Source: SVEL01 sp045126215
GTDB lineage: Bacteria > Bacillota > Clostridia > Lachnospirales > Lachnospiraceae
Length of the DNA: 39,051 nt
Direction of reading: 5' to 3'
NCBI GenBank assembly: GCA_045126215.1
Contig: JBGVOD010000031.1
Coordinates: 1-39,051, forward strand
In this document: positions 24,805 to 33,681 of the stretch, one piece after another
Numbering within the stretch: the first letter of the stretch is position 1
How the letters are laid out: each line of letters starts with the position of its first letter
The notes under the pieces: model-generated
The model's database searches: none
Seen by the model: the letters and a program-made list of their open reading frames with translations, nothing else
What the model was told of the DNA's origin: nothing
Made by a program: the position numbers and the translations under genes

Positions 24805-24832
24805 TTGCAAAATAAGTATATTGTGCTATAAT
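24805..24832 (+). promoter_or_regulatory. Promoter of the HIT-murG operon
   Basis: TTGCAA (24805-24810), 16 bases, consensus TATAAT (24827-24832) with an extended TG at 24824-24825. It starts immediately after the last repeat unit. Confidence 0.75.
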
Positions 24833-24911
24833 CTTTATGATTTTGAATATAACGATAACACTTGCATCATACTCTATATATGTTAAAGATTTTGGAAAGG
24901 ATGTGTAAAAT

Positions 24912-25331
24912 ATGAAAGAAGAAAAATGTATTTTTTGTAAAATTGCAAATGGTGAAATTCCATCTTTCACACTTTACGAAGATGATATGTTCAGAGTAAT
25001 ATTTGACTTAAGCCCTGCTGCCAAAGGTCATGCACTTATATTACCAAAAGAACATTTCCGTAACTTATTTGAACTTGACGATGAATATGCAGCAGCGCTT
25101 ATGCCTCTTGCAAAAAAAGTTGCAACTGCTATGAGAGATGTATTGAAATGTGATGGTTTCAATGTTTTACAAAACAATGAAGAAATTGCCGGTCAGACAG
25201 TATTTCATTTTCATTTGCATCTTATTCCAAGATACGTGGATGACAAAGTAAAACTTACATGGACTCCTGGCGAATTAGATAAAGACACAGCAGGAAGCAT
25301 TGCTGATAGCATACGTGAGAGGATAAAGTAA
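24912..25331 (+). CDS. HIT-family nucleotide hydrolase
   Basis: This is a histidine-triad protein of the Hint branch that hydrolyses nucleoside phosphoramidates or related adenylylated compounds in the cytoplasm. The triad HFHLHLIPR (H99, H101, H103) is complete, and the N-terminal CIFCKIANGEIP with two Cys is typical of bacterial Hint/Hit proteins. It has normal length (139 aa). GGAAAGGA precedes the ATG. Its TAA stop overlaps the murG start (TAATG), so the two are translationally coupled. Confidence 0.95.
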   Translation: MKEEKCIFCKIANGEIPSFTLYEDDMFRVIFDLSPAAKGHALILPKEHFRNLFELDDEYAAALMPLAKKVATAMRDVLKCDGFNVLQNNEEIAGQTVFHFHLHLIPRYVDDKVKLTWTPGELDKDTAGSIADSIRERIK

Positions 25332-26413
25332 TGAAAAAGATATTGCTAACAGGTGGTGGTTCTGCCGGCCATGTTACACCAAATATGGCATTAATTCCAT
25401 CTTTAAAAGATCTGGGTTATGAAATTCAATACGTAGGTTCTTACGATGGCATTGAAAAGAAACTCATCGAAGAGCTAGGTATCCCATATACTGGTATTTC
25501 TTCAGGAAAGCTTAGAAGATATATGTCTGCAAAGAATCTTTCAGACCCTTTCAGAGTAATTAAAGGTTACAGAGAAGCAAAGAAGTTTATTAAAAGCTAT
25601 AGACCTGATATAGTATTTTCTAAAGGTGGTTTTGTAAGTGTTCCTGTTGTAATTGCCGCAAAAAAATACAAGATTCCAGTAATTATTCACGAATCGGATA
25701 TGACTCCTGGTCTTGCAAACAAACTTGCCATTCCATCTGCGACATATGTATGTCATAACTTTCCGGAAACTAGTGAATATCTCCCTGCAGACAAGTCAGT
25801 TCTGACTGGCTCTCCTATCCGTAGAGAACTTAGACAGGGTAGTAAAATTGCTGGTCTTGACCTGTGTGGTTTTAACGCAAATAAACCTGTAATTATGGTT
25901 GTTGGTGGCAGTCTTGGTGCAAAAGCAATCAACGACGCTTTAAGAGATGCTCTACCGGAGCTTTTAAAAACATATCAGATTGTTCACTTATGTGGAAAAG
26001 GCAAAACCGATGAATCATTAATGGATATTGAAGGATATAAACAGTTTGAATACGTTAAGGCTGAAATGAAAGACTTATTTGCTATGTCAGATTTGATTAT
26101 TTCAAGAGCAGGAGCAAATGCTATATGCGAAATCCTTGCACTTAAAAAGCCTAACATCTTAATTCCTCTTCCTGCACATGCAAGTCGTGGTGACCAGATT
26201 TTAAATGCTGCTTCCTTTGAAAGACAATGCTTTAGCAAGGTTTTGGCAGAAGAAGACGTTACAACAAAGAATCTCATTGATACTATCCATGAGGTATATA
26301 ATAATAAACAAAAATATATCGATGCAATGTCTGAATCCAAAACATCAGATGCTGTTTCTACTATCATTAATCTGATTGAAGATACTGTAAATAAGAACAT
26401 GCAAGATAAATAA
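25331..26413 (+). CDS. murG: UDP-GlcNAc:lipid I N-acetylglucosaminyltransferase MurG
   Basis: MurG adds N-acetylglucosamine to lipid I to make lipid II, the peptidoglycan precursor, at the inner face of the membrane. The GT-B signatures are present: GGGSAGHVTPNMAL near the N-terminus, FSKGGFVSVPVVIAA, IIHESDMTPGLANK, the hinge VVGGSLGAKAIN, and SRAGANAICEILALKKPNILIPLP in the nucleotide-binding half. At 360 aa it is of normal size. This type of murG, outside the dcw cluster and downstream of a HIT gene, may be a second copy; that cannot be decided here. Confidence 0.93.
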   Translation: MKKILLTGGGSAGHVTPNMALIPSLKDLGYEIQYVGSYDGIEKKLIEELGIPYTGISSGKLRRYMSAKNLSDPFRVIKGYREAKKFIKSYRPDIVFSKGGFVSVPVVIAAKKYKIPVIIHESDMTPGLANKLAIPSATYVCHNFPETSEYLPADKSVLTGSPIRRELRQGSKIAGLDLCGFNANKPVIMVVGGSLGAKAINDALRDALPELLKTYQIVHLCGKGKTDESLMDIEGYKQFEYVKAEMKDLFAMSDLIISRAGANAICEILALKKPNILIPLPAHASRGDQILNAASFERQCFSKVLAEEDVTTKNLIDTIHEVYNNKQKYIDAMSESKTSDAVSTIINLIEDTVNKNMQDK

Positions 26414-26435
26414 TTAATTATATTTTTATGTGAAA

Positions 26436-26491
26436 ACGCCGTCTACGTTCCACTTCGCTTTGTACCAACCGAGGTGAACCATAGATGGCGT
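26436..26491. terminator. Long imperfect hairpin between murG and ppk
   Basis: Arms of about 22 bp (starting ACGCCGTCTA and ending TAGATGGCGT) pair with a few mismatches around a short loop, in the gap between two convergent genes, with T-rich sequence after it on the plus strand. Most likely a bidirectional terminator. Confidence 0.65.
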
Positions 26492-26505
26492 AATTTCTTT
26501 TACTC

Positions 26506-28548
26506 TTATACTTCTTTAAGTAATATTTCCTGCGAATTAATTGGTTTATCGTTTATTTTTCTATCACTATAATAACCTATTTCATTTTGTTCCTTACCCT
26601 TTTCATCATCTGATAACATCAGATTGAACATTTCTCTAATTCGCTTTTGTATTTCTTTTTCATAAATCGGTGTTGCAACCTCAACTCGTCTTACAGTATT
26701 TCTCGTCATAAAATCTGCGGAACCGATATATATTCTCTGCCTGCTGACAGGTCCAAATATATATATTCTTGAGTGTTCAAGGAATCTTCCAACTATACTT
26801 ACAACAGTGATATTTTCTGTATATCCTGGAACCTTTGGTTTTATACAGCAAATTCCTCGAACAATTAAATCTATCTTTACACCTGCCCTGCTTGCTTCAA
26901 TTAATTTTTCTATTAATACTTTATCAGTTAATGAGTTTATCTTTATTCCGATATATGCTTTTTTACCTTGTTTTGATATTTCAATCTGCTCGTCAATTAG
27001 GTCAATAATTTTATTTTGTAAACATTTAGGTGCAACTAAAAGTTCTTCCACGTCATCAACAGTTTCACCTTTTTGTAATGCCGCAAATACTTTTGCAGCT
27101 TCTTTGCCAATTTTCATATTTGATGTCATTATTGACAAGTCTGTGTATAATCTTGCAGTTTTTTCATTATAGTTTCCTGTACCAATTTGAGTTATATATG
27201 AATACTGCTTATCTTTACTCATTTTTGTGATAAGGCAAAGTTTCGAATGAACTTTATAATCTCCAAGTCCATATAGTATCTGACATCCTGCTTCTTCTAA
27301 TCGTCTGGACATTTCGATATTATTTGCTTCATCAAATCTTGCCCTAAGCTCAACTAAAACTATTACTTCCTTGCCATTTTCTGCTGCTTCAATCAATGCA
27401 TCGATGATTTTACTTCTCTCTGCAACTCTGTAAAGCGTCATTTTTATTGATACAACAGACTCATCTTCTGCTGCTTCTTCTAACATTTTTATAAATGGCT
27501 TCATAGACTCATATGGATAAGATAATAAAATATCTTTATTTTCCACTTGTTCCAATATGCTTCTTTTTAAGTCAACCATCTTAGAATTACGTGGGTTGAA
27601 TTTTTCATAGAATAACTCTGTCTTATTACTCAAATAATTCTGGAGTTCAAAAACAAATGACAAATCCAATGGGGTTTCTACATTTATAAAATGCCCGCTT
27701 CCAATTTCCATATAATTTGCAAGCTCCCTTCTGGCTTTTTCATTTATTCTTCTGCTTAATTCTACTCTGACAGGTGTAAGCTTATTTCTCTTCTTTATCA
27801 GATTTTCCATCATATCCCTATAGTCAAGATCCTCATCATATACTCCTGTAGCATCTATATCCGCATTTCTTGTAACTCGCATAATAGATTTCTCTCTGAT
27901 AGTATATTTTGGATATAGTTTTGATACAAAATGCAATATTATTTCCTCTGATAATATGAAATTACCAGGTCTTGTTGGTATCTCGATAAGTCTTTTGAAA
28001 ACAGTATTTTTACATGGCACAATTCCGATTTTATTTTTTCCCTTTTGTGTTTTCAAAAGTAATACTGCATACAACTGTTTGTTTGCAAGGAATGGAAACG
28101 GATGCTGTTTTGCAATAATCATAGGTGAGAGGAATGGTGCAATATAATTATCAAAATACTCTTCCAGCATATCACTTTCTTCTCTTGATAATTTTGCAAA
28201 ATTAATTATCTTTATTCCCTCTGGCTCCAATTCCCCCATTAGTTGCTCGTATATTCTTGATTTCTTTATTTCGAGTTCTCTTACTTTTTTGAGAATTGTC
28301 TTAACCTGTTCTTCACTACTCATTCCTGTTTTATTTTCGCATATTCTCTCTTTAGAACTCATTTGCGTCATCAATGTTCCTACTCTTACCATGAAGAATT
28401 CATCCAGGTTTGTCTGATATATCGAAGCAAATGTCAATCTTTCAGCAAGCGGAACTCTTGGATTCGCTGCTTCATTTAATACTCTCTCATTAAAAGAGAG
28501 CCATGATAATTCCCTATTTGTATAACATAAATCACTATTTTTATTCAT
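26506..28548 (-). CDS. ppk1: Polyphosphate kinase 1
   Basis: PPK1 reversibly transfers the gamma-phosphate of ATP to inorganic polyphosphate. The four-domain family is complete at 680 aa: the N domain with NRELSWLSFNERVL, the head domain, and two phospholipase-D-like catalytic domains. The two active-site histidines lie in VHSKLCLITK and LEHSRIYIFG, and IQIGTGNYNEKTA-like sequence is present (QIGTGNYNEKTARLYTD). GAGAAGGA precedes the ATG at 28548; the longer frame upstream has no ribosome site and overlaps the neighbouring small gene. It is the last gene of an operon with an alarmone synthetase, preceded by a Pho-box-like site. Confidence 0.95.
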   Translation of the reverse strand: MNKNSDLCYTNRELSWLSFNERVLNEAANPRVPLAERLTFASIYQTNLDEFFMVRVGTLMTQMSSKERICENKTGMSSEEQVKTILKKVRELEIKKSRIYEQLMGELEPEGIKIINFAKLSREESDMLEEYFDNYIAPFLSPMIIAKQHPFPFLANKQLYAVLLLKTQKGKNKIGIVPCKNTVFKRLIEIPTRPGNFILSEEIILHFVSKLYPKYTIREKSIMRVTRNADIDATGVYDEDLDYRDMMENLIKKRNKLTPVRVELSRRINEKARRELANYMEIGSGHFINVETPLDLSFVFELQNYLSNKTELFYEKFNPRNSKMVDLKRSILEQVENKDILLSYPYESMKPFIKMLEEAAEDESVVSIKMTLYRVAERSKIIDALIEAAENGKEVIVLVELRARFDEANNIEMSRRLEEAGCQILYGLGDYKVHSKLCLITKMSKDKQYSYITQIGTGNYNEKTARLYTDLSIMTSNMKIGKEAAKVFAALQKGETVDDVEELLVAPKCLQNKIIDLIDEQIEISKQGKKAYIGIKINSLTDKVLIEKLIEASRAGVKIDLIVRGICCIKPKVPGYTENITVVSIVGRFLEHSRIYIFGPVSRQRIYIGSADFMTRNTVRRVEVATPIYEKEIQKRIREMFNLMLSDDEKGKEQNEIGYYSDRKINDKPINSQEILLKEV

Positions 28549-28634
28549 AATTCCTTCTCCATACTGTTTAAGTCTATTTTTTAATACTCTAGGTAAATGA
28601 AAGAACAGGTAAGTTATTTTGTCCCAAAGTATTA

Positions 28635-28784
28635 TCATAAACCTGCACTTACAAATCCTATTGCCATAACAGTTGTTGCACTACTGCTTTGAAGACATTC
28701 ACTCATCATATTCATTCCAAAAATAAATATTGCAAGTCCGCCAAACAATCCAAATATTATTTTTAGTACTTCGTTTACACCCAT
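28635..28784 (-). pseudogene. 49-aa relic of a Na/Pi cotransporter (NptA/PhoU-type)
   Basis: The frame starts MGVNEVLKIIFGLFGGLAIF, continues IFGMNMMSECLQ and jumps straight to SSSATTVMAIGFVSAGL and a stop. Both blocks are hallmarks of the Na/Pi-cotransporter family (first membrane helix, then the QSSSATT substrate motif), normally separated by about 35 residues. The family continues for ~300-500 more residues that are absent here. AGAGGTAG overlapping the end of the alarmone synthetase gene is a good ribosome site, and the spacing to that gene is four bases, so the peptide may still be made. Transport is not possible; a small membrane peptide cannot be excluded. Confidence 0.7.
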
Positions 28785-28788
28785 TTTT

Positions 28789-29379
28789 CTACCTCTGTTT
28801 TACCATTTTCTGCACAAGTTTATCCATCTTTTTGCTCCACTTATCAAACTGATGAATTTCCTTTTTCAGCTCTTCTGATATTGGATTCGATTTTTTATAT
28901 ACAAGAATTGTCTCCAAAGACGACCAGGCGTCCATAAGTATTGTTCTAATCTGTAACTCAACTTTTACATTTTCAATCTTAAGAATTAAATGATAACTCT
29001 GATATCCATTAGTCTTTGGTTTTGAAATGTAGTCTTTCTCTTTAATTATTTCAAACTTATCTTCTTTTTTTATCATACTTATTATTTTATAAATTTGACT
29101 TGTATCAAAGCAGACTATTCTTACACCAGCTAAATCATTTAATAAATTTTCAACAGGCTCTTCACTTTTTTCTTTTCCTTTGTAAATTAGCTTCTGTTCT
29201 ATACTTTCAGGAGTTTTAAGTCTTTTTTCAATTATTCTTATAAAGTGTCTTCCCGTCTTATTATGGTATTCACCATCTAACTCTGTAATTCTATCAATTA
29301 ACAATTGCATCGCATTATTATATATCTTGATATTACTGTCATTCCAAAAATCATGTATCTTTTTTCTATCTTCATCCAT
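28789..29379 (-). CDS. Small alarmone synthetase (RelA/SpoT synthetase domain only)
   Basis: It transfers pyrophosphate from ATP to GDP or GTP, making (p)ppGpp. The synthetase motifs appear in order: RHFIRIIEKRLKTPESIEQKL, LNDLAGVRIVC, NGYQSYHLIL and VELQIRTILMDAWSSLE. At 196 aa, with no HD hydrolase, TGS or ACT domain, it belongs to the RelP/RelQ-type single-domain enzymes. AGGAGAG precedes the ATG at 29379; the frame extends 25 codons further without a site. It heads the operon with the cotransporter relic and ppk1, behind four TTAACA-like repeats in 11-bp phase. Confidence 0.92.
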   Translation of the reverse strand: MDEDRKKIHDFWNDSNIKIYNNAMQLLIDRITELDGEYHNKTGRHFIRIIEKRLKTPESIEQKLIYKGKEKSEEPVENLLNDLAGVRIVCFDTSQIYKIISMIKKEDKFEIIKEKDYISKPKTNGYQSYHLILKIENVKVELQIRTILMDAWSSLETILVYKKSNPISEELKKEIHQFDKWSKKMDKLVQKMVKQR

Positions 29380-29436
29380 AAGTAAATCTCTCCTGATATT
29401 TTCATAATTACCACAAAAAAATATTATTATTTCATA

Positions 29437-29476
29437 TGTTAAGTTTGCTATCACGTATATATTAAATCTATGTTAA
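29437..29476 (-). promoter_or_regulatory. Pho-box-like direct repeats before the alarmone synthetase gene
   Basis: Read on the minus strand: TTAACA, TTAATA, GTGATA, TTAACA at starts 29476, 29465, 29454 and 29442, i.e. steps of 11, 11 and 12 bases. This is the arrangement of PhoP/PhoB sites in Gram-positive bacteria. An AT-rich -10-like region (TAATAT) follows towards the gene. Confidence 0.65.
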
Positions 29477-29515
29477 TTTTCTTTTTATAAGCCGATTTTA
29501 CACTTATATCAAAAA

Positions 29516-29566
29516 GAGACTGTGCATTAATAATTTGACTTTACAAATCATCAATGCGACAGCCTC
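29516..29566 (-). terminator. Terminator of the pst-pho operon
   Basis: Arms beginning GAGACTGT and ending ACAGCCTC pair over about 22 bp with few mismatches. On the minus strand the stem is followed by TTTTT, downstream of phoR; on the plus strand a run of six T follows too. Confidence 0.7.
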
Positions 29567-29617
29567 ATTTTTTACATTATAAAAGGATATCAAACTGTAA
29601 ATTTATAAATACATATA

Positions 29618-29852
29618 GGCATATTCCACAAGATACATAGTAATTTGTGACTTTTGTAGGATATTAGAGTTTTTTAATGTTCTTTAGAAAAATAGCGATT
29701 TGACGGCATGGATGCCGACAAAAGGCTGAACTGAGCCATGGATGGCGAATTTCAGCCGGTTGCGTCTCTTATCAAAAAAGTTATTAAGAACATTTAGAAA
29801 CTCTTATATCCGGAAAACGGAACAAATAACTATGTATCTTGTGGAATATGCC
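29618..29852. repeat. Palindromic intergenic element, copy 1
   Basis: The ends are a 31-bp near-perfect inverted repeat (opens GGCATATTCC, closes GGAATATGCC; one mismatch). Inner arms also pair (GGATATTAGAG with CTCTTATATCC; ATGTTCTT with AAGAACAT). The core 29701-29765 is GC-rich and differs from copy 2 in only 4 of 65 bases; it holds two smaller hairpins (CGGCAT..ATGCCG and GGCTGAA..TTCAGCC). Pairing extends beyond the element in sequence not shared with copy 2. No open frame is present. It fills most of the 29477-29911 gap between phoR and the alarmone synthetase gene. Confidence 0.9.
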
Positions 29853-29911
29853 AATCGTAATATTATAATTTACAATTTGACACCCTATTATAATGTATAA
29901 AATATAACTTT

Positions 29912-31570
29912 TTACTCTATTGGGAATTCAATCTTAACAGTGGTTCCCACATTTACATCACTTTGCAAATCAATATTAGCATTATGTATCTTTGCACCAT
30001 GCTTTACAATTGATAGTCCCAGTCCGGTTCCACCTATTGCTTTTGATCTTGCTTTATCTATCCGATAGAATCTTTCAAATATTCGATCCTGATACATTTT
30101 TGGAATTCCAATTCCTGTATCTTTTACAGTGACTTTCGCCGTTTTCTCTGTTGATTCTATCATTATATCAACTTTACCATTTTCTACATTATATTTTATT
30201 GCATTATCACAAAGATTATAAATTATTTCATCAAGTACTTTTTTTACGCCATTTATTTTTACAGAAGTACCATCAACATAAATCTTTATATTTCTTTTTG
30301 AAGCTTCCGGTTCTAATCTTTTGCCAATATCTTCAGACAGGCTTAACAAATCTACATCTTCAAATACATAGTCAGAGCTTTTTTCATCAAGCTCTGATAT
30401 TTTTAATATATCCAGTACCAGTGAGATTAATCTCTGTGCTTCATCATATATTGATTTTGAAAAATCCATAACTTCGGCTTTAGACATATTGCCATTCATC
30501 ATCATTTCTGCAAATCCAGATATAGAGGTCAATGGCGTTTTTAATTCGTGTGAAACATTTGATGTAAATTCTCGTCTCATCTGTTCACGTGATACATTTT
30601 CTGAAATATCTAAAATTACTATGATTGCACCGATTATATTACCATCCTCAAAAACAGGACTTGCGATTACACTATAAGCTCTGTCATTGACATTCAAATC
30701 ACTTTCAGCTCTGGTACCGCTTAATGATTTTTCTATTACTTCCCTGAATGATTTTGTACGATTCATAGATAATACATTACCATCTACCTGATCATTTATA
30801 TCTAATAGCTTCAACGCTGCTGTATTGTATGTAAGTATCTGCAGATTATTATCTATAACAACAAGTCCTTCTGACATATTCTCAGTTATAAGCTTAAACT
30901 CTTCCTGTTGCTTTTTCGCTGCCCTTAATTGTGATTCAATAGTTTTCTTTTGTGATGCAATTTTAGAAAGCAATGGTGATAATTCCTCATATGCATCGTT
31001 ATTTTCAGGATGTTCCAAATCAAGGTGATTTATTGGTTTTACTATACTCTTTGAAACTCTGATTGATGCAACCAAAGTCATTATAAATGTTAATGTAACC
31101 ACTGCTATGATAGGCTGAAGAATATCAAATATAATTGCAAATACAGTATATTGTCTCGTAGATACTCTTAAAATATTACCATCTTCCAATTTTTCAGCAT
31201 AATATATGTCTTTCTCGGTAAGGGTTTTTGAGTAACGGATACTTGTTCCAGTTCCATATTTTATTGCCATCTGAACCTCTTCTCTGTCAGAATGGTTTTC
31301 CATATTTTCTTCATCAACTATTGTATCCGCTATTACTGTTCCATTTGGATCAATAAGTGTAATTCTTTTCTCATTTTGCTCGCCAAAATTATTCAAGTAT
31401 TCTATTCCCTGAGTCTTTATTGCTACTGCTACATATGTAGCTTCATTTTTTAATTCTTTTTTTAATTGGTTTTCAAAATACTGAAATAATATACCGATAA
31501 CAAATACTATACATGCAAAAACTGCCAGCAGAGAAACAATTAATGATGAACGAAATATTTTCTTATTCAT
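29912..31570 (-). CDS. phoR: Phosphate-responsive sensor histidine kinase PhoR
   Basis: Membrane kinase of the PhoB/PhoR system. Membrane helices lie at about 8-30 and 143-168, with an extracellular sensor domain between them. A PAS domain follows (about 225-325; MSEGLVVIDNNLQILTYN), then the HisKA box with the phosphorylated histidine H341 (NVSHELKTPLTSISGFAEMM), and HATPase motifs DEIIYNLCDNAIKYN, DTGIGIP and GGTGLGLSIVKHGAKIH. The 552-aa length is typical. It overlaps the end of phoB by 8 bases and is the last gene of the pst-pho operon. HAMP residues are weak. Confidence 0.93.
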   Translation of the reverse strand: MNKKIFRSSLIVSLLAVFACIVFVIGILFQYFENQLKKELKNEATYVAVAIKTQGIEYLNNFGEQNEKRITLIDPNGTVIADTIVDEENMENHSDREEVQMAIKYGTGTSIRYSKTLTEKDIYYAEKLEDGNILRVSTRQYTVFAIIFDILQPIIAVVTLTFIMTLVASIRVSKSIVKPINHLDLEHPENNDAYEELSPLLSKIASQKKTIESQLRAAKKQQEEFKLITENMSEGLVVIDNNLQILTYNTAALKLLDINDQVDGNVLSMNRTKSFREVIEKSLSGTRAESDLNVNDRAYSVIASPVFEDGNIIGAIIVILDISENVSREQMRREFTSNVSHELKTPLTSISGFAEMMMNGNMSKAEVMDFSKSIYDEAQRLISLVLDILKISELDEKSSDYVFEDVDLLSLSEDIGKRLEPEASKRNIKIYVDGTSVKINGVKKVLDEIIYNLCDNAIKYNVENGKVDIMIESTEKTAKVTVKDTGIGIPKMYQDRIFERFYRIDKARSKAIGGTGLGLSIVKHGAKIHNANIDLQSDVNVGTTVKIEFPIE

Positions 31571-32243
31571 CTATTCCACCTCCAATTCTATATCCGACAT
31601 TTTTTACCGTAATAATATATTTGGCAGCAGTAGAGAGTTTACTTCTCAGATTTCTAATATGAACATCCAAAGTTCTTGATTCTCCATAGTATTCCCCCCA
31701 GACGTTTGTAAAAAGAGTTTCTCTTGTAACTACCTTACCACCTGCTTCTATAAGCTCATTTAAAATAGCATATTCCTTGTATGATAAAACCACTTCTTTA
31801 TTATCCACAGTTACAGTATGTTTTTCCTGATCAACCGATAACTCACCTATTCTATATACTTTATCTTCTGTAATATTTTTTCTGCTTCTTCTTAATACAG
31901 CTCTTATTCGCGATACCAGCTCTGTCATTCCAAATGGCTTTGCAATATAATCATCCGCTCCCAAATCAAGCCCTGTAACTTTATCGAATTCACTATCTTT
32001 TGCAGTAAGCATGATTACAAAAATATCATTATCTTTCATTCTGATTTTTTGCAGTATAGACAACCCATCTTCTTCCGGCAGCATAATATCTAATAAAACT
32101 AAATCTGGTTTTTGATGATTGTACTCCTCATAAAAATCTACTGCATTAGAAAAACCTTTTATTTCATATCCTTCTTTTGTTAATGCATAACAAACAAGTT
32201 TACGTATATTGTCATCATCTTCAACTAGATAAATTAATTTCAT
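31563..32243 (-). CDS. phoB: Phosphate regulon response regulator PhoB/PhoP
   Basis: OmpR-family regulator of 226 aa. The receiver domain has the acidic pair in LVEDDDN, the phosphorylated D52 (LLDIMLP), T80 and K102 (IAKPF). The C-terminal winged helix is complete (LSYKEYAILNELIEAGGKVVTRETL, SRTLDVHIRNLRSKL, VGYRIG). AGAGGTGAT precedes the ATG at 32243; the upstream in-frame ATG has no site. It would bind the TTAACA repeats upstream of pstS and the alarmone synthetase gene. It lies 46 bp after phoU. Confidence 0.93.
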   Translation of the reverse strand: MKLIYLVEDDDNIRKLVCYALTKEGYEIKGFSNAVDFYEEYNHQKPDLVLLDIMLPEEDGLSILQKIRMKDNDIFVIMLTAKDSEFDKVTGLDLGADDYIAKPFGMTELVSRIRAVLRRSRKNITEDKVYRIGELSVDQEKHTVTVDNKEVVLSYKEYAILNELIEAGGKVVTRETLFTNVWGEYYGESRTLDVHIRNLRSKLSTAAKYIITVKNVGYRIGGGIDE

Positions 32244-32289
32244 AATATCACCTCTGCTTTGATTATACCTCAATCCCATAATTTATTCA

Positions 32290-32928
32290 TTATTTATGTT
32301 CACCTGTAATTGCATAAATTACCCATTCTGCAATATTTTCTGCATGATCCCCAATTCGCTCAAAATATTTTGCAATCATCAGCATATCTATCATAGCTTC
32401 TGCATCATTGTCACCATTCTGAATGGCTGTAACAAGTTGTCTTTTTACATCTAAAAATAACTCGTCTAATAAATCATCCATTTTAATTACACTATTTGCA
32501 ATAAGTATATCTTTTTTAATAAAAGAATCAATACTTTGATTAACCATATCTACAGCTGTTTTCGCCATATCAATAATATTTGTAGTAACAATTAAATCTG
32601 AATTAATAACATATTCTGCTATCTCAGCGATATCCTCTGCCTGGTCTCCTATCCTTTCCATATCAGATATCATCTTAAGTGCTGCTGTAATAATTCGAAA
32701 ATCCTTTGCAACAGGCTGCTGATGCATCAGTAGTCTCATACATAGCAGTTCAATTTCATGTTCCTTATGATCAATAAGCTTTTCTGTTTCAATTGCATTC
32801 TCTACATTTTTTGTATCTTTTTCACCTAATATTTTTACAGCATAACTTATTGCATCTTCACATAACGCTCCCATTTTAAGTAATTCTGTATTAAGCAATA
32901 CCAGTTGTTCATCAAATTTATTTCTCAT
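32290..32928 (-). CDS. phoU: Phosphate-signalling protein PhoU
   Basis: PhoU links the Pst transporter to PhoR and keeps the Pho system off in phosphate excess. At 212 aa it has the two tandem three-helix PhoU repeats, with the metal-binding-type motifs (DMERIGDQAEDIAE at about 90 and KYFERIGDHAENIAEW at about 190). It begins two bases after pstB ends. Confidence 0.95.
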   Translation of the reverse strand: MRNKFDEQLVLLNTELLKMGALCEDAISYAVKILGEKDTKNVENAIETEKLIDHKEHEIELLCMRLLMHQQPVAKDFRIITAALKMISDMERIGDQAEDIAEIAEYVINSDLIVTTNIIDMAKTAVDMVNQSIDSFIKKDILIANSVIKMDDLLDELFLDVKRQLVTAIQNGDNDAEAMIDMLMIAKYFERIGDHAENIAEWVIYAITGEHK

Positions 32929-32930
32929 AA

Positions 32931-33680
32931 TTATCCAAACCTTCCTGTAATATAATCTTCAGTTCTTTTATCTGATGGTGTACTGAATATCGTGTCTGTA
33001 TCATCATATTCTACCATTTCACCTAAAAGAAAGAATGCTGTTTTATCAGCTATTCTTGCAGCTTGTTGCATATTATGTGTAACCATTATTATAGTATATT
33101 TTTCTCTTAGCTCCATTGCCAAATCCTCTATCTTTGATGTTGATATTGGATCAAGTGCAGATGTTGGTTCATCCATCAGTAATATTTCAGGCTCTACAGC
33201 AAGTGCTCGTGCAATACATAATCTTTGCTGCTGGCCTCCGCTCATTCCAAGTGCACTTTTTTTCAGTCTGTCTTTACATTCATCCCATATTGCTGCTTTT
33301 CTAAGAGAATCTTCAACTATCTCATCTAATTTTACTTTTGATTTAATTCCATGAATTCTAGGTCCATATGCAATATTATCGTATATACTCATAGGAAAAG
33401 GATTTGGCTTTTGAAATACCATTCCAACACGCTTTCTTAAAATATTTACGTCAAAATTTTTATATATATCGACCCCATCCAAAGTAATTTCACCTTCAAT
33501 TCGACATCCTTCTACTAAATCATTCATCCTGTTTAATGACTTTAAAAAAGTTGATTTTCCACATCCTGAAGGTCCGATAAGTGCAATTATCTCTTTCTCT
33601 GGAAGTTTTATATTAACATCTTTTAGAGCATGATTTGTTCCGTACCACAAATTCATATTCTTGGCTTCAATAATACTCAT
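32931..33680 (-). CDS. pstB: Phosphate ABC transporter ATP-binding protein PstB
   Basis: ATPase of the high-affinity phosphate importer. Walker A is GPSGCGKST, the Q-loop is in VGMVFQKPNPFP, the signature is MSGGQQQR (Met in place of Leu), Walker B is ILLMDEP, and the H-loop is VTHNM. The length of 249 aa is standard. AAAGGAGAGG precedes the ATG at 33680, so the 11-residue upstream extension is not used. It starts one base after pstA ends. Confidence 0.96.
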   Translation of the reverse strand: MSIIEAKNMNLWYGTNHALKDVNIKLPEKEIIALIGPSGCGKSTFLKSLNRMNDLVEGCRIEGEITLDGVDIYKNFDVNILRKRVGMVFQKPNPFPMSIYDNIAYGPRIHGIKSKVKLDEIVEDSLRKAAIWDECKDRLKKSALGMSGGQQQRLCIARALAVEPEILLMDEPTSALDPISTSKIEDLAMELREKYTIIMVTHNMQQAARIADKTAFFLLGEMVEYDDTDTIFSTPSDKRTEDYITGRFG

Positions 33681-33681
33681 C

